Shown here: positions 19,996 to 30,408 of the stretch, piece after piece
Position numbering within the stretch: the stretch's first letter is position 1
How the letters are laid out: the number at the start of each line of letters is the position of its first letter
Program-made: the position numbers and the translations under genes
Source: Zarea fungicola
Taxonomy: Eukaryota; Ascomycota; Sordariomycetes; Hypocreales; Cordycipitaceae
Length of the DNA stretch: 64,000 nt
Assembly (NCBI GenBank): GCA_900169235.1
Contig: FWCC01000305.1
Span: 1-64,000, forward strand
Reading direction: 5' to 3'
Notes under the pieces: generated by a model
What the model was told of the DNA's origin: nothing
The model's database searches: none
What the model saw: only the letters and a program-made list of their open reading frames with translations

Positions 19996-22900
19996 TCAAA
20001 GAGCATATGGATTCAGCGATCGGATCGTCAAGCAACTAGCAGCAGGTTAGCTTTTATCTGAGATGAGGCGGCGCGACAACTTACGGTGGGCTCTTGGAAA
20101 GATCCGTCTTAAGAATGATTGGCACCCTTGTCATCTCGGTCACATCCTGAATATACTCCCCATCCTCCTCACGAAGCTTAAACAGCTTCAGGTACTTCTC
20201 CTTGTTGGTCAGGCGAGACTCAACTACGTCGGCAACAGGCATTCTCGAGTCGGAGCGAGCACGCTGGAGGGCATTCACATCCGAGGCCGAGCGGTCCGGA
20301 GAGCTGGGAACACTCTGTGTGGGACGGTCGCCAAGGGATGCACCAGCCATGGCCTCGGTAATATCAGAGGCATTGTCCTCCTCGTCATCATCAAACAAGG
20401 CATCAACATCGTCAGTCGACATGGTACCAGTATCTGTCTGCTTGCGAGCAACCTCTTCTCTTTCCTTTCTAGCCTTGGCGGCCTCTTCGGCCTGCTTGGC
20501 GGCGGCCATGGCGTTGGTCATTCTCTGGGAGGCGGCAGCCTTGGGGCGCTCATCCTCGGGGACATATGCAGAGCTGGGCACGCCCTTCTCCCAGTACAGC
20601 TCAAGGACGCGCTTCTCTTTTCTAAACTCGGCCTTCTTAAGCGGCAACTGGTCACAGTGTACACGCTTCTCAAAGCCCCATTCGGGAATCAATACATCAA
20701 AGGCCGATTCGTACACACAGACAACAATGCCTTCCGTGATCAGGTCACCATTGGTTTCCTGGCGCTGCTTATCCATCTTGCGGCAGGCCTCAATGTGCAC
20801 ACTCTGCTCCTGGGCGTTCTGGGCAGACTCCTTCTTTGTGTTGGCGGATTCCACAGTCTTGACAAGATTCTCCATCTCCTCAGTGTATTCAATCTTGCCC
20901 TCAGACAAGACAGCCTCAAGCTGGCGGTGGACAACAATGTCAGCATAGCGGCGGGTTGGGCTGGTAAAGTGAGTGTAGAGAGGAAGGTTGAGGCAGTAGT
21001 GTTGCCAGAGCTGCTTGGGGGTCTTGCCAGAGATGAAGTATTTGGCACGCTGCATGGACTTGACAACAGACGTCTCCATACCCTGGCGTAGCTCAGAATC
21101 GTCCACATTGAACAGGCCGTTCTGTAGAGCACCACTTCCAGATGCATCAATATCATAGCCCACCGAGTTCATGCGGTCAACAAAAGTCTGAAGACGACGA
21201 GGGTTGGGAGGCGACTGGCGGCGTAGAAGAGCCTTGTCTGGCAGGCCTTGAACAAGGCGCTGCGCAATGTAGGCGTTAGCCTTGTGCATAAGTTCCTCCA
21301 CGAGCTCAAGGGACTCGGTCGAATCGAAAATGTTGAACTGAACAGGATTGTTTTCGTCATCGAGCTGTTGGAACAGGCGCAGAGGAGCAATAGGCTCGCC
21401 GCCAGCACCCAGTCTAGCCTCGCGGAACTTTTGGGCAACCAGCTGAAGAATCTTGACAGTGTTGAAAGGAATGACAGAATTCTTGTAGGCTGACTCGCCA
21501 GTGGCAGCAGCGTCAATGTCAGCAAGTGACAGTTTGCCAGTGCTCTTGACGATACTTCTTCCGACCCAGGCATCGCCCTCAGCAACAGCTCCGTTGTGGG
21601 GATTGACGCTGAAAACGACACTGACTGCAAGGCGCTCCTCCTCGGGGGTGATGGAGCAAACCTCGCCAGCCAGCTTGGGCGGCAGCAGAGCACAGAAGCG
21701 GTCCACAAGCTGGACAGAGGTACCACGCTTCTTGGCCTCGCGGTCGACAAGCGAGTTGGGCTTGACAAAGTGTGCCACGTCGGGAACGTGAAGACCAATC
21801 TCAATCTTGCCATCGGGGCGCGTCTTGACATGAACAGCGTTGCCCAGCTCGGCACCACCGTTGAAGTCAACAGTGAATGTCTGCTCCTCTCTGAAATCAC
21901 GGCGAGCGGAGAGCGATGTCTCATCCTCTTTGGCTACATTCCAGTCTTGAAGGCCGACGCTGCGAAGCACAGCATCTGAGAACTCATCCGACGAAAAGTT
22001 GTTATCACGGAGGAGCGCATCGGTCTCTACCTTGAGGTCTCCCATAGGACCAAGCTGCTCAACCAGTGTACCAAAGGGATGCAGCGAGGTGATGGGCCAG
22101 CGCTTGATGCAGGCAACAAAAATCCTGTCAGCATAGTCCTGATGCTTCTCGACAAAGTCGCGAGGGGCTTGCTCAGTGGGAATGGCGATGAGGGGAACAC
22201 GCTTGTCCGTAGGCTTAAACCAGACAATCTTGGGCTTTTCCTGGTGGCGAGAATCGTTGCGGCCGTTGTTGCCATCGCGAGCAGCGCGCTCAGCCTCCTG
22301 CTTCTCCTTTGTGGCCTGGCTGCTTGGGCGGAGGAGGCCGAGAGTACCCGAGAACATTTGTCCAGCGACACGCTCAATCACGGCCACAACATGGCCGGCA
22401 TAGAGTGGCTTCTGCTCATCATTAATCTCCTCCTCTTCGACAAGGAGCAGACTCTGGCCCTCGACTTCGACATCGTCATTCTTCTTTTGGGTAGGGCGCT
22501 GGCGGAGACTGCCGCGACGGCGAAGACCACCCTCATTGCTGCCGGATTCATCGTTGCGGTTCGAGCTCTGGTTGCCCTGGTTGGTCGAGTTGGAACGGGT
22601 ATCGGTAATATCCTTGCGCTTCTTCTTCTCCTCCTTCTCACGCTTCTGGGACCAAACCTCGTCAACATCGAGCAGCTCAATAGCGACAAGATCGCCCTCG
22701 AGGGCTCGGTTTCTGTCCTTGCTTCCACAGATGAAGATATCCGCATCCAAAAGACCGTCCTGGGTTGTAACGTAGGCGTCGCTGCGGTTCTTCTTGTTAA
22801 CACGAAGGATACCGGAAACCAGTTGTCCGTCGCCGAGCAGAGCGGGCAAAGAGGCTTGAGGCAGGTAGGGAGTGAAGAGGGTCTTGCGCTGCTGCTGCTG

Positions 22901-24218
22901 TTGACCGCCGAGCTGGCCACCTTGCTGGTTCTGCATGCCCTGGAACTGCTGACCGTTCATCTGGGCAGCCTGGAGCGCCTGGAGCTGGCTAAGCTGGACA
23001 GGATTCAGATTCTGACCGTACATCTGGGGCATCATCATCTGACCAGGCATCTGCAGCTGGCCAGGGTTGTACTGGAAAGCGCCGATGGAAGACACAGATT
23101 GATTCATCGAAGCTCGAGATCTGTGGCCAGGCTGGAAGCCTTGAGACTGGCCGCCTGCGCCGGGCTGCTCCTGGTTTTGGCTTTGATTACGCCAGTTGCT
23201 CTCAAAGCTGCGCGAGCCAGTGCGGTTGTGGCCGCTACCACGGCGCTGGAAATCACCCCCATCGCCGCCGCCCAGATTGAAGTTGCCTCTGGGAGCAGCA
23301 GCGCCCCGACCATTGACGGCCATACTTTGGCTGCGGCCATGTCCGCCACGAGCACCACGTAGGGCTGCTGCAGGGCCGAGACTATCTACAGCGGGTTGAG
23401 GTGCAGGCTTGTTCTCCTCGTCTGCCTTGTCGCCAGCGGCATTGGGAGCGGGGAACTGGAACCCAGTTGTTGTGCGCTTCTGCTGGGCAATCTCGGCCGC
23501 CTTTTTGGCGTCAGCAAGAGCCAAGGAGTGACGTCGCTGATGGCCACCGCCAGCACCTCTTCCGCCTCTGGCGCTGCTATTCTCTCGGTTGTGGCCGCTC
23601 GGTGCTTCGAAATTGCCAAAGGCTGAGCCTGATGCACCGGCGGATGGTGCAGGCGGGGGTCCCATACCCATGTTGGGGAGGGCAGATTGGTTGCGACGGT
23701 GCGACAGCGGCTGCGAGGGGGGAGCCATCGATACGTTTTGGGGTATTTGGTTGGGAAACTGAAAAGCATTTTGCGACATGTTTCCCATCGATTGCAAAGG
23801 ATTGAACGCTCCATTAGGAGCCATGGGCTGGCCAGGTGGAATCATTCCCATATTGACATACTGCTGGTGAGTAGCCTGAATCTGCTGCTGCTGTTGCTGC
23901 AGCAGCTCAATCTGCTGTTGAATAGCCAATTGTTCCACTATAAAAGATGATGTATATCAGTACACGGTGGATTCTAATGGTATAGTCGAGATCAACGGCC
24001 ACGGGGGGTCGCATCGAAGTCGGACAAGGACTTGGTGTAATCAACTTACTTCCAGGATTGGCAAACATGCTCATCAAGGGAGTCAGCTCCGATGGGCTGC
24101 GGCGATGAGCAATGTGCAGCCGGCGTCCGGCGGGACCATGAACACCTCCATGACCCTGCGGCGCAGCGGGCTGCTGTTGCTGACCTTGCTGCTGCTGCTG
24201 GGCTTGCTGCTGGTCCAT
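19996..24218 (-). CDS. ssd1: Ssd1/GUL-1 RNA-binding protein (RNase II-like pseudonuclease)
   Basis: Minus exons: 24050-24218, 20085-23937 and 19996-20035 give 1,353 residues. The N-terminus is Gln-rich, followed by Asn/Gly/Arg-rich disordered sequence. Cold-shock-like domains start near PYLPQASLPALLGDGQLVSG. A long RNB domain follows. The catalytic Asp cluster of active RNase II/Dis3 enzymes is absent: the equivalent stretch reads TVDFNGGAELGNAVHV (about residues 745-760), as expected for Ssd1, which binds mRNA but does not degrade it. Ssd1 controls translation and localisation of cell-wall mRNAs under Cbk1-type kinases. A 40-nt last exon encodes PCLTIRSLNPYAL; without it the frame stops inside the GTAAGT donor. 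The exon 1 ATG lies within a Gln-rich start. Upstream coding sequence in another frame suggests the N-terminus may be longer (see findings). Confidence 0.92.
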
Positions 24219-26930
24219 GTTGAGCAGATACTCGGGGTATAAACACCAGTATGCACGTCGGGTGCGGTCAAGGAAGGTTTGGGTATATCAGGGCTGATGT
24301 CGTGGAATGGCGTGAAGCCGTCGATTGGGCTCGACAACGGGTAGCACCAGTAGGCGGGCGAAAGTAAAGGCTGCGCTTTTAAAAAGGAAGGAGGGTGATT
24401 GGGAGTGATTCAGCAAAGCTCAGATGAGCCAAGGAGTGTGAAAAAAAGAAGGCGTTGATGGGATGGATAATGGAGGAGGGGGATGGGGGAAGCGGAAGTG
24501 GGAGTCGGGACGAGGATAAAGGGAGGGATGGATGATGCAAGTCGAAGCTCTTGTGGGCGGCGCTGGGGGGCAAATAGAGGAGGTTTGTCTTGGAGCTGGG
24601 GGGCTTGAATGGGGCGGCGGGCGAGATGCAAGTACAGCGGGCCAGAGGACCCGGACGCGCGCCAGCAGAGAGCAGAGGGGGGAGCTTTGTGGAGGCTTTG
24701 GAGCAGTAGCCTGCTATCACGGCTGAAGAAGGTACAGGCATGTAGGCTCTGCAGGCAGGATAAAGTTGAAGAGCGCCATCAGAAGCCTGTTCCGCCTCCA
24801 GGCAGCACACTGCATTACCGGTAGTCGCCTGGCACAGGCTGGCCACAGGCCACCCCGTCCAGGTGCAGCCTCGACCGCTAACCCCTGTAACCTGCACTCA
24901 AAGCCACAATACAGAGCCACTGAAGACTGGCTTATACAAGGTTCGCTGGCTTCCGTGGCACCAACCTTGAATTAGTCGCTGCCCGACTAGTTAGCTGGCC
25001 ACTTCTGCTGCTGATGATCACTTGCGTCTTGCATATCTCGCTTCTCCACGCCAGCTTTAATTGGTGCATGCAGGGTCCGGCTGCATCTCGTCAATCAGTC
25101 AAAGCACCCAGTGGCAAACTGGCACTACTCTCAGATATCAACTAGTACGCCGTCATCAGCGTCTTGTTCCATTGCCTCTGGAGCCAGAAGGCACCCACTC
25201 ATTGTGCCGCTCAACGAGCACCAAACCGACCCAACTGCGACGTGTTTATTGTTACAAACATGGGCAGCCAGAAACCTCTGGTCCAGAGCTACCAGTAATT
25301 TGCCAACCCGGGCATAGCTCACGCCAGAACAGATGACGCCCCAGATGGGCCACTTTGGCGTCCGCTCTGGTGTGGCTTTCAACGTCCACTACTACTCACG
25401 AGTGGGTCAACACCCGTATTCCCCGACCATTTGCTCCTGAGCTGAAGCGGCTTGTTTGTTTGGATGGAAGGGAAATGGCCTTTTTTTGGCCATAGGGTTC
25501 GCTCGTCGACATTGGCACTACCGCATGTTTTGCTCCGTCGAGATATGCTGTTCGACATGGCCGCGGTAACATCAAGGCATCAAACACCACGGATTTTCCA
25601 GCAATTACTCGCCATGGCTGGTGCTCGTGATGACAACAACAACAATAGCCATGGTTTGTTTACCTGCACGTTCTCCGGATTTTGCTGGTAGCTATGGAGT
25701 ACCTAGGCAAGCATTGATGCGTTAGCGGATCACAGGGCAGTCAAGGAGCCACACGGCACCTTGCGCCTCGGCGGTGGTGGTCAGGGGCTACACGAACTAG
25801 CAACCTGCAACAGGGGACGGGATACGACAAAACCCAGACAGGCGCCTCCACTGGGTCCGTCTCGTGCGTCAAGGTCGTTGTCCAATTTCCCCTTGCTGCG
25901 TTTTTCCTGTTTGGTCGGATGAATGCCGTCATGCGATGCAGAGCTGTCTGGGGTTCCGTGCTTAGTTGTCCTGCAGCTGGCTGCTTTAACAAGGTGACAG
26001 CCGGGAGCAAAAAGTCTCGCAATTGGCTCGCGTCCTGTTGTGCGTGTAAGGAGTAGTTTGCATTGAGTGCAACCATCACTACTGGTGAGAGTCGTTTTCA
26101 AGGCCTCGCTCGATATTAACGGTACGCTTATGTATGAACTCCGTTTCTATGGAGCGTTTCTGTCTTGAGGCTTTGCCAACAAGGGTTTGACACGCTATCG
26201 ATTTCCGTGACGTGCTCCAGGACCGTGAAATCACTGAAAAGCAACACTTGCAACACTTGCATCACTTGGCGTCCTGTTCAGTTTCACAGGCTGGGGAGAA
26301 ACAAACAGGTTCAACGCTGAGAATCCGCTACGTCCATGCCCGACCTAAATCGGGAGCTCGGCCAGGATGGAAATCGATGCGCCACACTGAGCCACAATTG
26401 CAGAAAATTTGAGCCTGAACCCGAACAGAGCCGCCAACAAGCTTTGATTTAAAAAGTAAATGGCCTCAAGCATTCCAGCCAAACGAGGCACCCCACCAGG
26501 AAGACACTGTCAGTGCCTTTGTTGAAGATGGTGGCGCTGCAGCGAGTGTCTTGCACTACAGTGGAGTGCTGCGGCATCCGCTCAGCTCGGAAAACAGCGT
26601 AGCGTCTGCACCCGGCAAGTTGCTGTCGCCCCGGGACTTTGTTTTAGCGGGGCCGATGCGTTTGTCCTGCGGCGAAATAATGTCAATGCTGGACCAGCCT
26701 ACGATTAAACGCGGCACCGGCATCAACCAGAATTTGTAAGAGTGCGTTGTGAATTCGTGTTTGATTGATTGTCTTCCTTGAAGATCCAATTCAGCTATTC
26801 ATTTCTCCCTAGATATCTTGCATATTTTCATGAGCGGCATGGTTAGCGAGCATATCTAGCGGCTGGCGTTGAATCTGAGTTTCGACCTCTCTATCCACCA
26901 ACACACAAGGCGCTTGCACACAATATCGAC
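24219..26930. other. 2.7 kb divergent spacer between SSD1 and GLE1
   Basis: This is upstream sequence for both genes. The part nearest SSD1 (to about 24,900) has a pyrimidine-rich minus strand and is probably a long SSD1 leader, possibly with an upstream coding exon near 24,235-24,370. In the centre (25,000-26,800) only short unrelated frames occur on both strands, without domains. No gene is called. Confidence 0.5.
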
Positions 26931-28615
26931 ATGTCGCGCTCCTCCCCAGCCCGCAAAAATCAACAGCTAGTATCCAGTCCTGAGCGAAATCTTCGATCCA
27001 GTTTTCTCTTTGACTCGCGCAATGATGAATTGAGCCACCTAGATGCGCTTGCTGCAGCGCTAGCCGAGCACGATCGCGTACGAGAAGCTGCGCTTCGAGT
27101 CTATGAGCTGCACGAGCTCAAGGAGGAGAGCGATCGCATCCAGCAGCAACAGAAGAAGGAGCAGGATAGACTTAGTATCGAGGCGGAGATTGCCGCCAAG
27201 GAGTTGAAGCTTCAGGAGCTCAGGGCCAAGTCGATACCCAAACCAGCGCCAAAACCAGAGCCAGTCAAGTCTGCGCCGAGTCAACCTCCACGGCCAGCGG
27301 AAAGGGAGCTGGAGCAGCAGGTGCCTAAACCTGCAGTAGTAAAGCAAGAGCCTGCTCCACCGTTGAAGCCTCTGACAAATGGATTCGGCTCCAATGCCGC
27401 AAAGCCAGCGCAGCCAGCACTGCAACTACAAGCAGCGCAGCCAGCACAACTGGCACCAGCAGCTCTCACTTTGGGCCAGCAGCAACCACAGAAGCCAGAT
27501 GCCACATCCCAGGCATTACCCCCTCCCGTTGCAACACAACCAAAGTCAGCGCCAGCTCCAGCTCAGCCCGCTCCAGCAGCATCCCAACCACCAAAATTGC
27601 CACAGGCCACCGAACGATATGTACAAATTCACCAGGAGCTAAAGAAGCTCCGTGCATCCTTGCAAGCGGAGGCCAAGGTGCCTGGATCTCCTCTGAAGGG
27701 AACCATGGGCACATATCGACGCGAAATTCGCGTTTCCATCGGGCAGCTGACATCTGGCCGTGGCGCCAATGCCCAACCTGTATGTAGATCGACTTCCAAC
27801 TCCGTGTTTGATTGCCCGCCTAATTCCATTTTCAGATTCAGAAAATCACCAGAGCTCTGCTCGAGGCACTCCAGCAAAAGGTGCCAAGCCCACAGATTGA
27901 CGTGAGCAAGTTTGTCGTGGAGCCCAGGCAGCCGGTCGAGGGTGCTGCGAACAACAGTGACACGATGCCAGCGCTATTCATCTACCTGGTAAACGTCTGC
28001 GCCAAGGGCATCATCAACCAGTTCATCAACGAGTGCGGCGCCAACCCCAAGGCTGCGGACCCGATCGGTGTCTTCACCGCGCACGTATTCTCCATGCCCG
28101 AATTCCAGTGGCGCGGTGCCTCACTCATTGATATTCTCATGGCCAAGTTTCGCATCGCATGCCCTGTACTCTTTGGCTTGTATGGCAGTGACAAGACGGA
28201 GCGGGGTCGCCTGGCCCTGGGCTGGCGTAGGGACGGCACGAGCTGGATCACGGAACAGAGCCACAACGACAGAATGGCCGGGCTGGCGGCCGGCTATGCG
28301 GCCGTGTCTTTACGCGACTTTAGCCGGTCGTCCAAGACGAACCCGTACCCGCCAACCAACTACTGGCGGGCTCTCGCGGGTATCGTCAACTGCCCCGCAG
28401 GCCAGACATCCAACACACAGTATGTCGTGGTCCGGTCCATGATTGACGGGCATGAACAGCGGTTCCTCAACTTTTACGGCAACGCAGCCGTGGCGGCGCT
28501 GAGGCTGGCACTGATTGAATTCCCCAAGAAGGCGCCGGGCAACTCACCAGCTGCTGGGTCACTTCAAACGCTGGCCGACGTCCTAAAGGCTACGAATGGT
28601 TTAATATTGGCATGA
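26931..28615 (+). CDS. gle1: Gle1 mRNA export factor
   Basis: Exons 26931-27779 and 27836-28615 (intron 56 nt, GTATGT...TTTCAG, phase 0) give 542 residues. Residues of about 45-100 are a charged coiled coil rich in Glu, Lys and Gln. Residues of about 100-230 are Pro/Ala/Gln-rich and probably disordered. From about 285 to 530 lies the Gle1 C-terminal domain, with DRMAGLAAGYAAVSLRDF, NYWRALAGIVNCP, SNTQYVVVRSMI and FYGNAAVAALRLALIEFP. Gle1, with inositol hexakisphosphate, activates the DEAD-box ATPase Dbp5 on the cytoplasmic face of the nuclear pore to release exported mRNA. The protein is similar in size to yeast Gle1 (538 residues). It converges on TLG1 with a spacer of under 400 nt. Confidence 0.93.
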
Positions 28616-28998
28616 TGGACTTTTCCGGGTGGAAGAGTTTGGATGTGCACATGGAAATTACATGCAGTGTGGGAAACAGCACTATTGGCGTTGATTTGAT
28701 TTTCTGCTCCAGACAACGAGCTTCATGGACATGGATAAAACGGCGTTTTCTAAATACTTTTTTTTTTTGCATTTGAAGAAAATAGTGATGCTTTGGTCTC
28801 ATATATAGTCTATTCGATGAATTCAACTGAGAATAGAATAAAGAAGCATAGTATACAATGCAGAAACATGAGTCTATCGCCAAGCAAACAAGAAGAAAAT
28901 CAGAGGCTGCATATTTAAACTCCCATTGTAGGATTACAACTCCCACGTAAATATTCCCAGAGATCGAAAAAAAAACAAGGATCAAAAAGCAGCGTCAT
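28616..28998. other. convergent 3' region of GLE1 and TLG1
   Basis: A 383-nt AT-rich spacer between two stop codons, including a T-run near 28,760. It must hold both polyadenylation sites. No coding sequence is seen. Confidence 0.6.
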
Positions 28999-29824
28999 TT
29001 ATATTAATAGCAGCAGCACGAGCAGCAGAATCAGCACAAAAATCAGCACAGCAATGCAGCAGCTACTGTACCGGTCCTCGTTGCGCCGAATCACCGTCTG
29101 CAGCTTGGTCATGCCGTTTTGCAGCGTGCCGCCCACGCGGTCGGCCACGCTGTCGACGACCTCGAGCATCTCGCGCTGCTCCTCGAGCTCGCGGCCCATG
29201 TCGTCGGCCTGCCGCCGCAGGTTGCCCACCGTCTGGAACACGCCGTCGAGGTGCTGGTCCTGCTCGTGCATCATCTGCACCTGCTGCTGCTGCTCAAACT
29301 CGGCGTAGTTGTCCTCGCCGTCGCCGTCAATGGAAAAGTTGCTCGGATCCGGCAGGTGGCTGCTGCTGCTGCCGCTGTCGTGGCGGCCGCCGCCGCCGGT
29401 GATCTTCTTTTGCAGCTCCTCCCGCATGTCTTCGATTTCGCCACCGACCTGCTGCACGAGGCGCTGGCGTCGCGTCACCTCATCGGTGGACAGGCCGTAG
29501 GCGGCCGGATTGGACTCGACAGCTTGCACCGAGGCGACGAGATCGGCGAGGTCCTCGGCGAGGGATGCGAGGGCCGTCTCGAGGTCGGCGCGGGCGGAGG
29601 CAAGCTCGGGGGATGTGGCGGCGCTGGCGAGGGAGCGGATGCGCAGGTACGAGGCGAACAGCGGGCGGGCCGAGGAGAGCTGGGTCAGGACATCTCTGCA
29701 ACAAAGAGAAAAGGGGGAATAATGTTAGCCGGCGGCATGGTTTCTTTTGTTACGTTGAAGGGTAGTGGTGCTCGTACTGCTGGACCTGGAGGAACGGGTC
29801 CTCCTCGTTAGTGGAGGACATCAT
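28999..29824 (-). CDS. tlg1: Tlg1/syntaxin-6-like Qc-SNARE
   Basis: Minus exons 29754-29824 and 28999-29695 (intron 58 nt, GTAACA...TTGCAG, phase 2) give 255 residues. It starts MMSSTNEEDPFLQVQQY, with the syntaxin-6/Tlg1 N-terminal three-helix domain over about residues 8-115. A Gly/Ser linker follows, then a Qc-SNARE coiled coil (about 170-232, LRRQADDMGRELEEQREML with the central Gln) and a C-terminal tail anchor of Leu/Ile/Val (about 236-255). Tlg1 acts in endosome-to-Golgi and Golgi homotypic fusion with Tlg2, Vti1 and Snc/Ykt6. The same frame stays open upstream to an ATG at 29,992, but the conserved protein begins at 29,824. GTAACA is a less common donor, but the join restores the conserved helix. 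Confidence 0.9.
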
Positions 29825-30408
29825 CCTTTCGGTTTCTATGTCGGATGACGCATGGATTATGAGGCAAGTTTGTGTGTCGTGCAGCTGGGAGATGGCGGAA
29901 CGACGGCAGACTTTTTGTGGTTGGAAGAATGCGGGTGCCTGGTTGAGTTGTCCCAAGCAAGCTGGCCGCAGTTGCGAATGACGTTGCTTCAAGACCCCGA
30001 TTAGAGATGCGCTAGTGGGCGAGGTACGTACCGATGAAGAACATCGGGCAGATCAAGACATGAAGACCAGTACAAGCCATTATATGTAGAGTTTTTAGTT
30101 TAATTATTATTGACTCCGATTAATTAAAATTCTTATATAAATTCTTTTATTTATCTAGCACTTGACTCACTTTGGTATCGTGTCGAGATGTTGCCTTTAC
30201 CCCACACAAGATGGGCCAAGAAAACTCTTAATCGTTGGAACTTGAGACTGACAACTAGCCACTGACAAGAGAACCTGCAACGAGAAAGACGTGCTGTCTT
30301 GCAAAAAGGAGTCCTACAGCAAGAATAATTAAACCAGATACAATACTTGACAAATACTCCGTCGGCTGCCGCAAACAGCCACAGGCAACACCCTCCAGGG
30401 TAGTCAAA
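29825..30408. other. divergent promoter of TLG1 and METTL25-like gene
   Basis: A 584-nt spacer with an AT-rich core at 30,090-30,160. No gene is seen. On the minus strand the TLG1 frame continues open to about 29,992. Confidence 0.6.

Noticed and set aside
20063..21091. 342-codon plus-strand open frame
   Set aside because: It is antisense to the conserved RNB domain of SSD1, rich in Leu/Gly/His, with no domain; a shadow of codon bias.
22079..23362. 427-codon plus-strand open frame
   Set aside because: Antisense to SSD1 cold-shock and RNB coding sequence; no motif.
22079..24218. CAG/CTG-rich stretches considered as microsatellites
   Set aside because: They are interrupted Gln codons of SSD1 rather than perfect repeats.
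24379..24897. 172-codon minus-strand frame upstream of SSD1
   Set aside because: Ser/Pro/Leu low complexity typical of a pyrimidine-rich leader; not in frame with SSD1.
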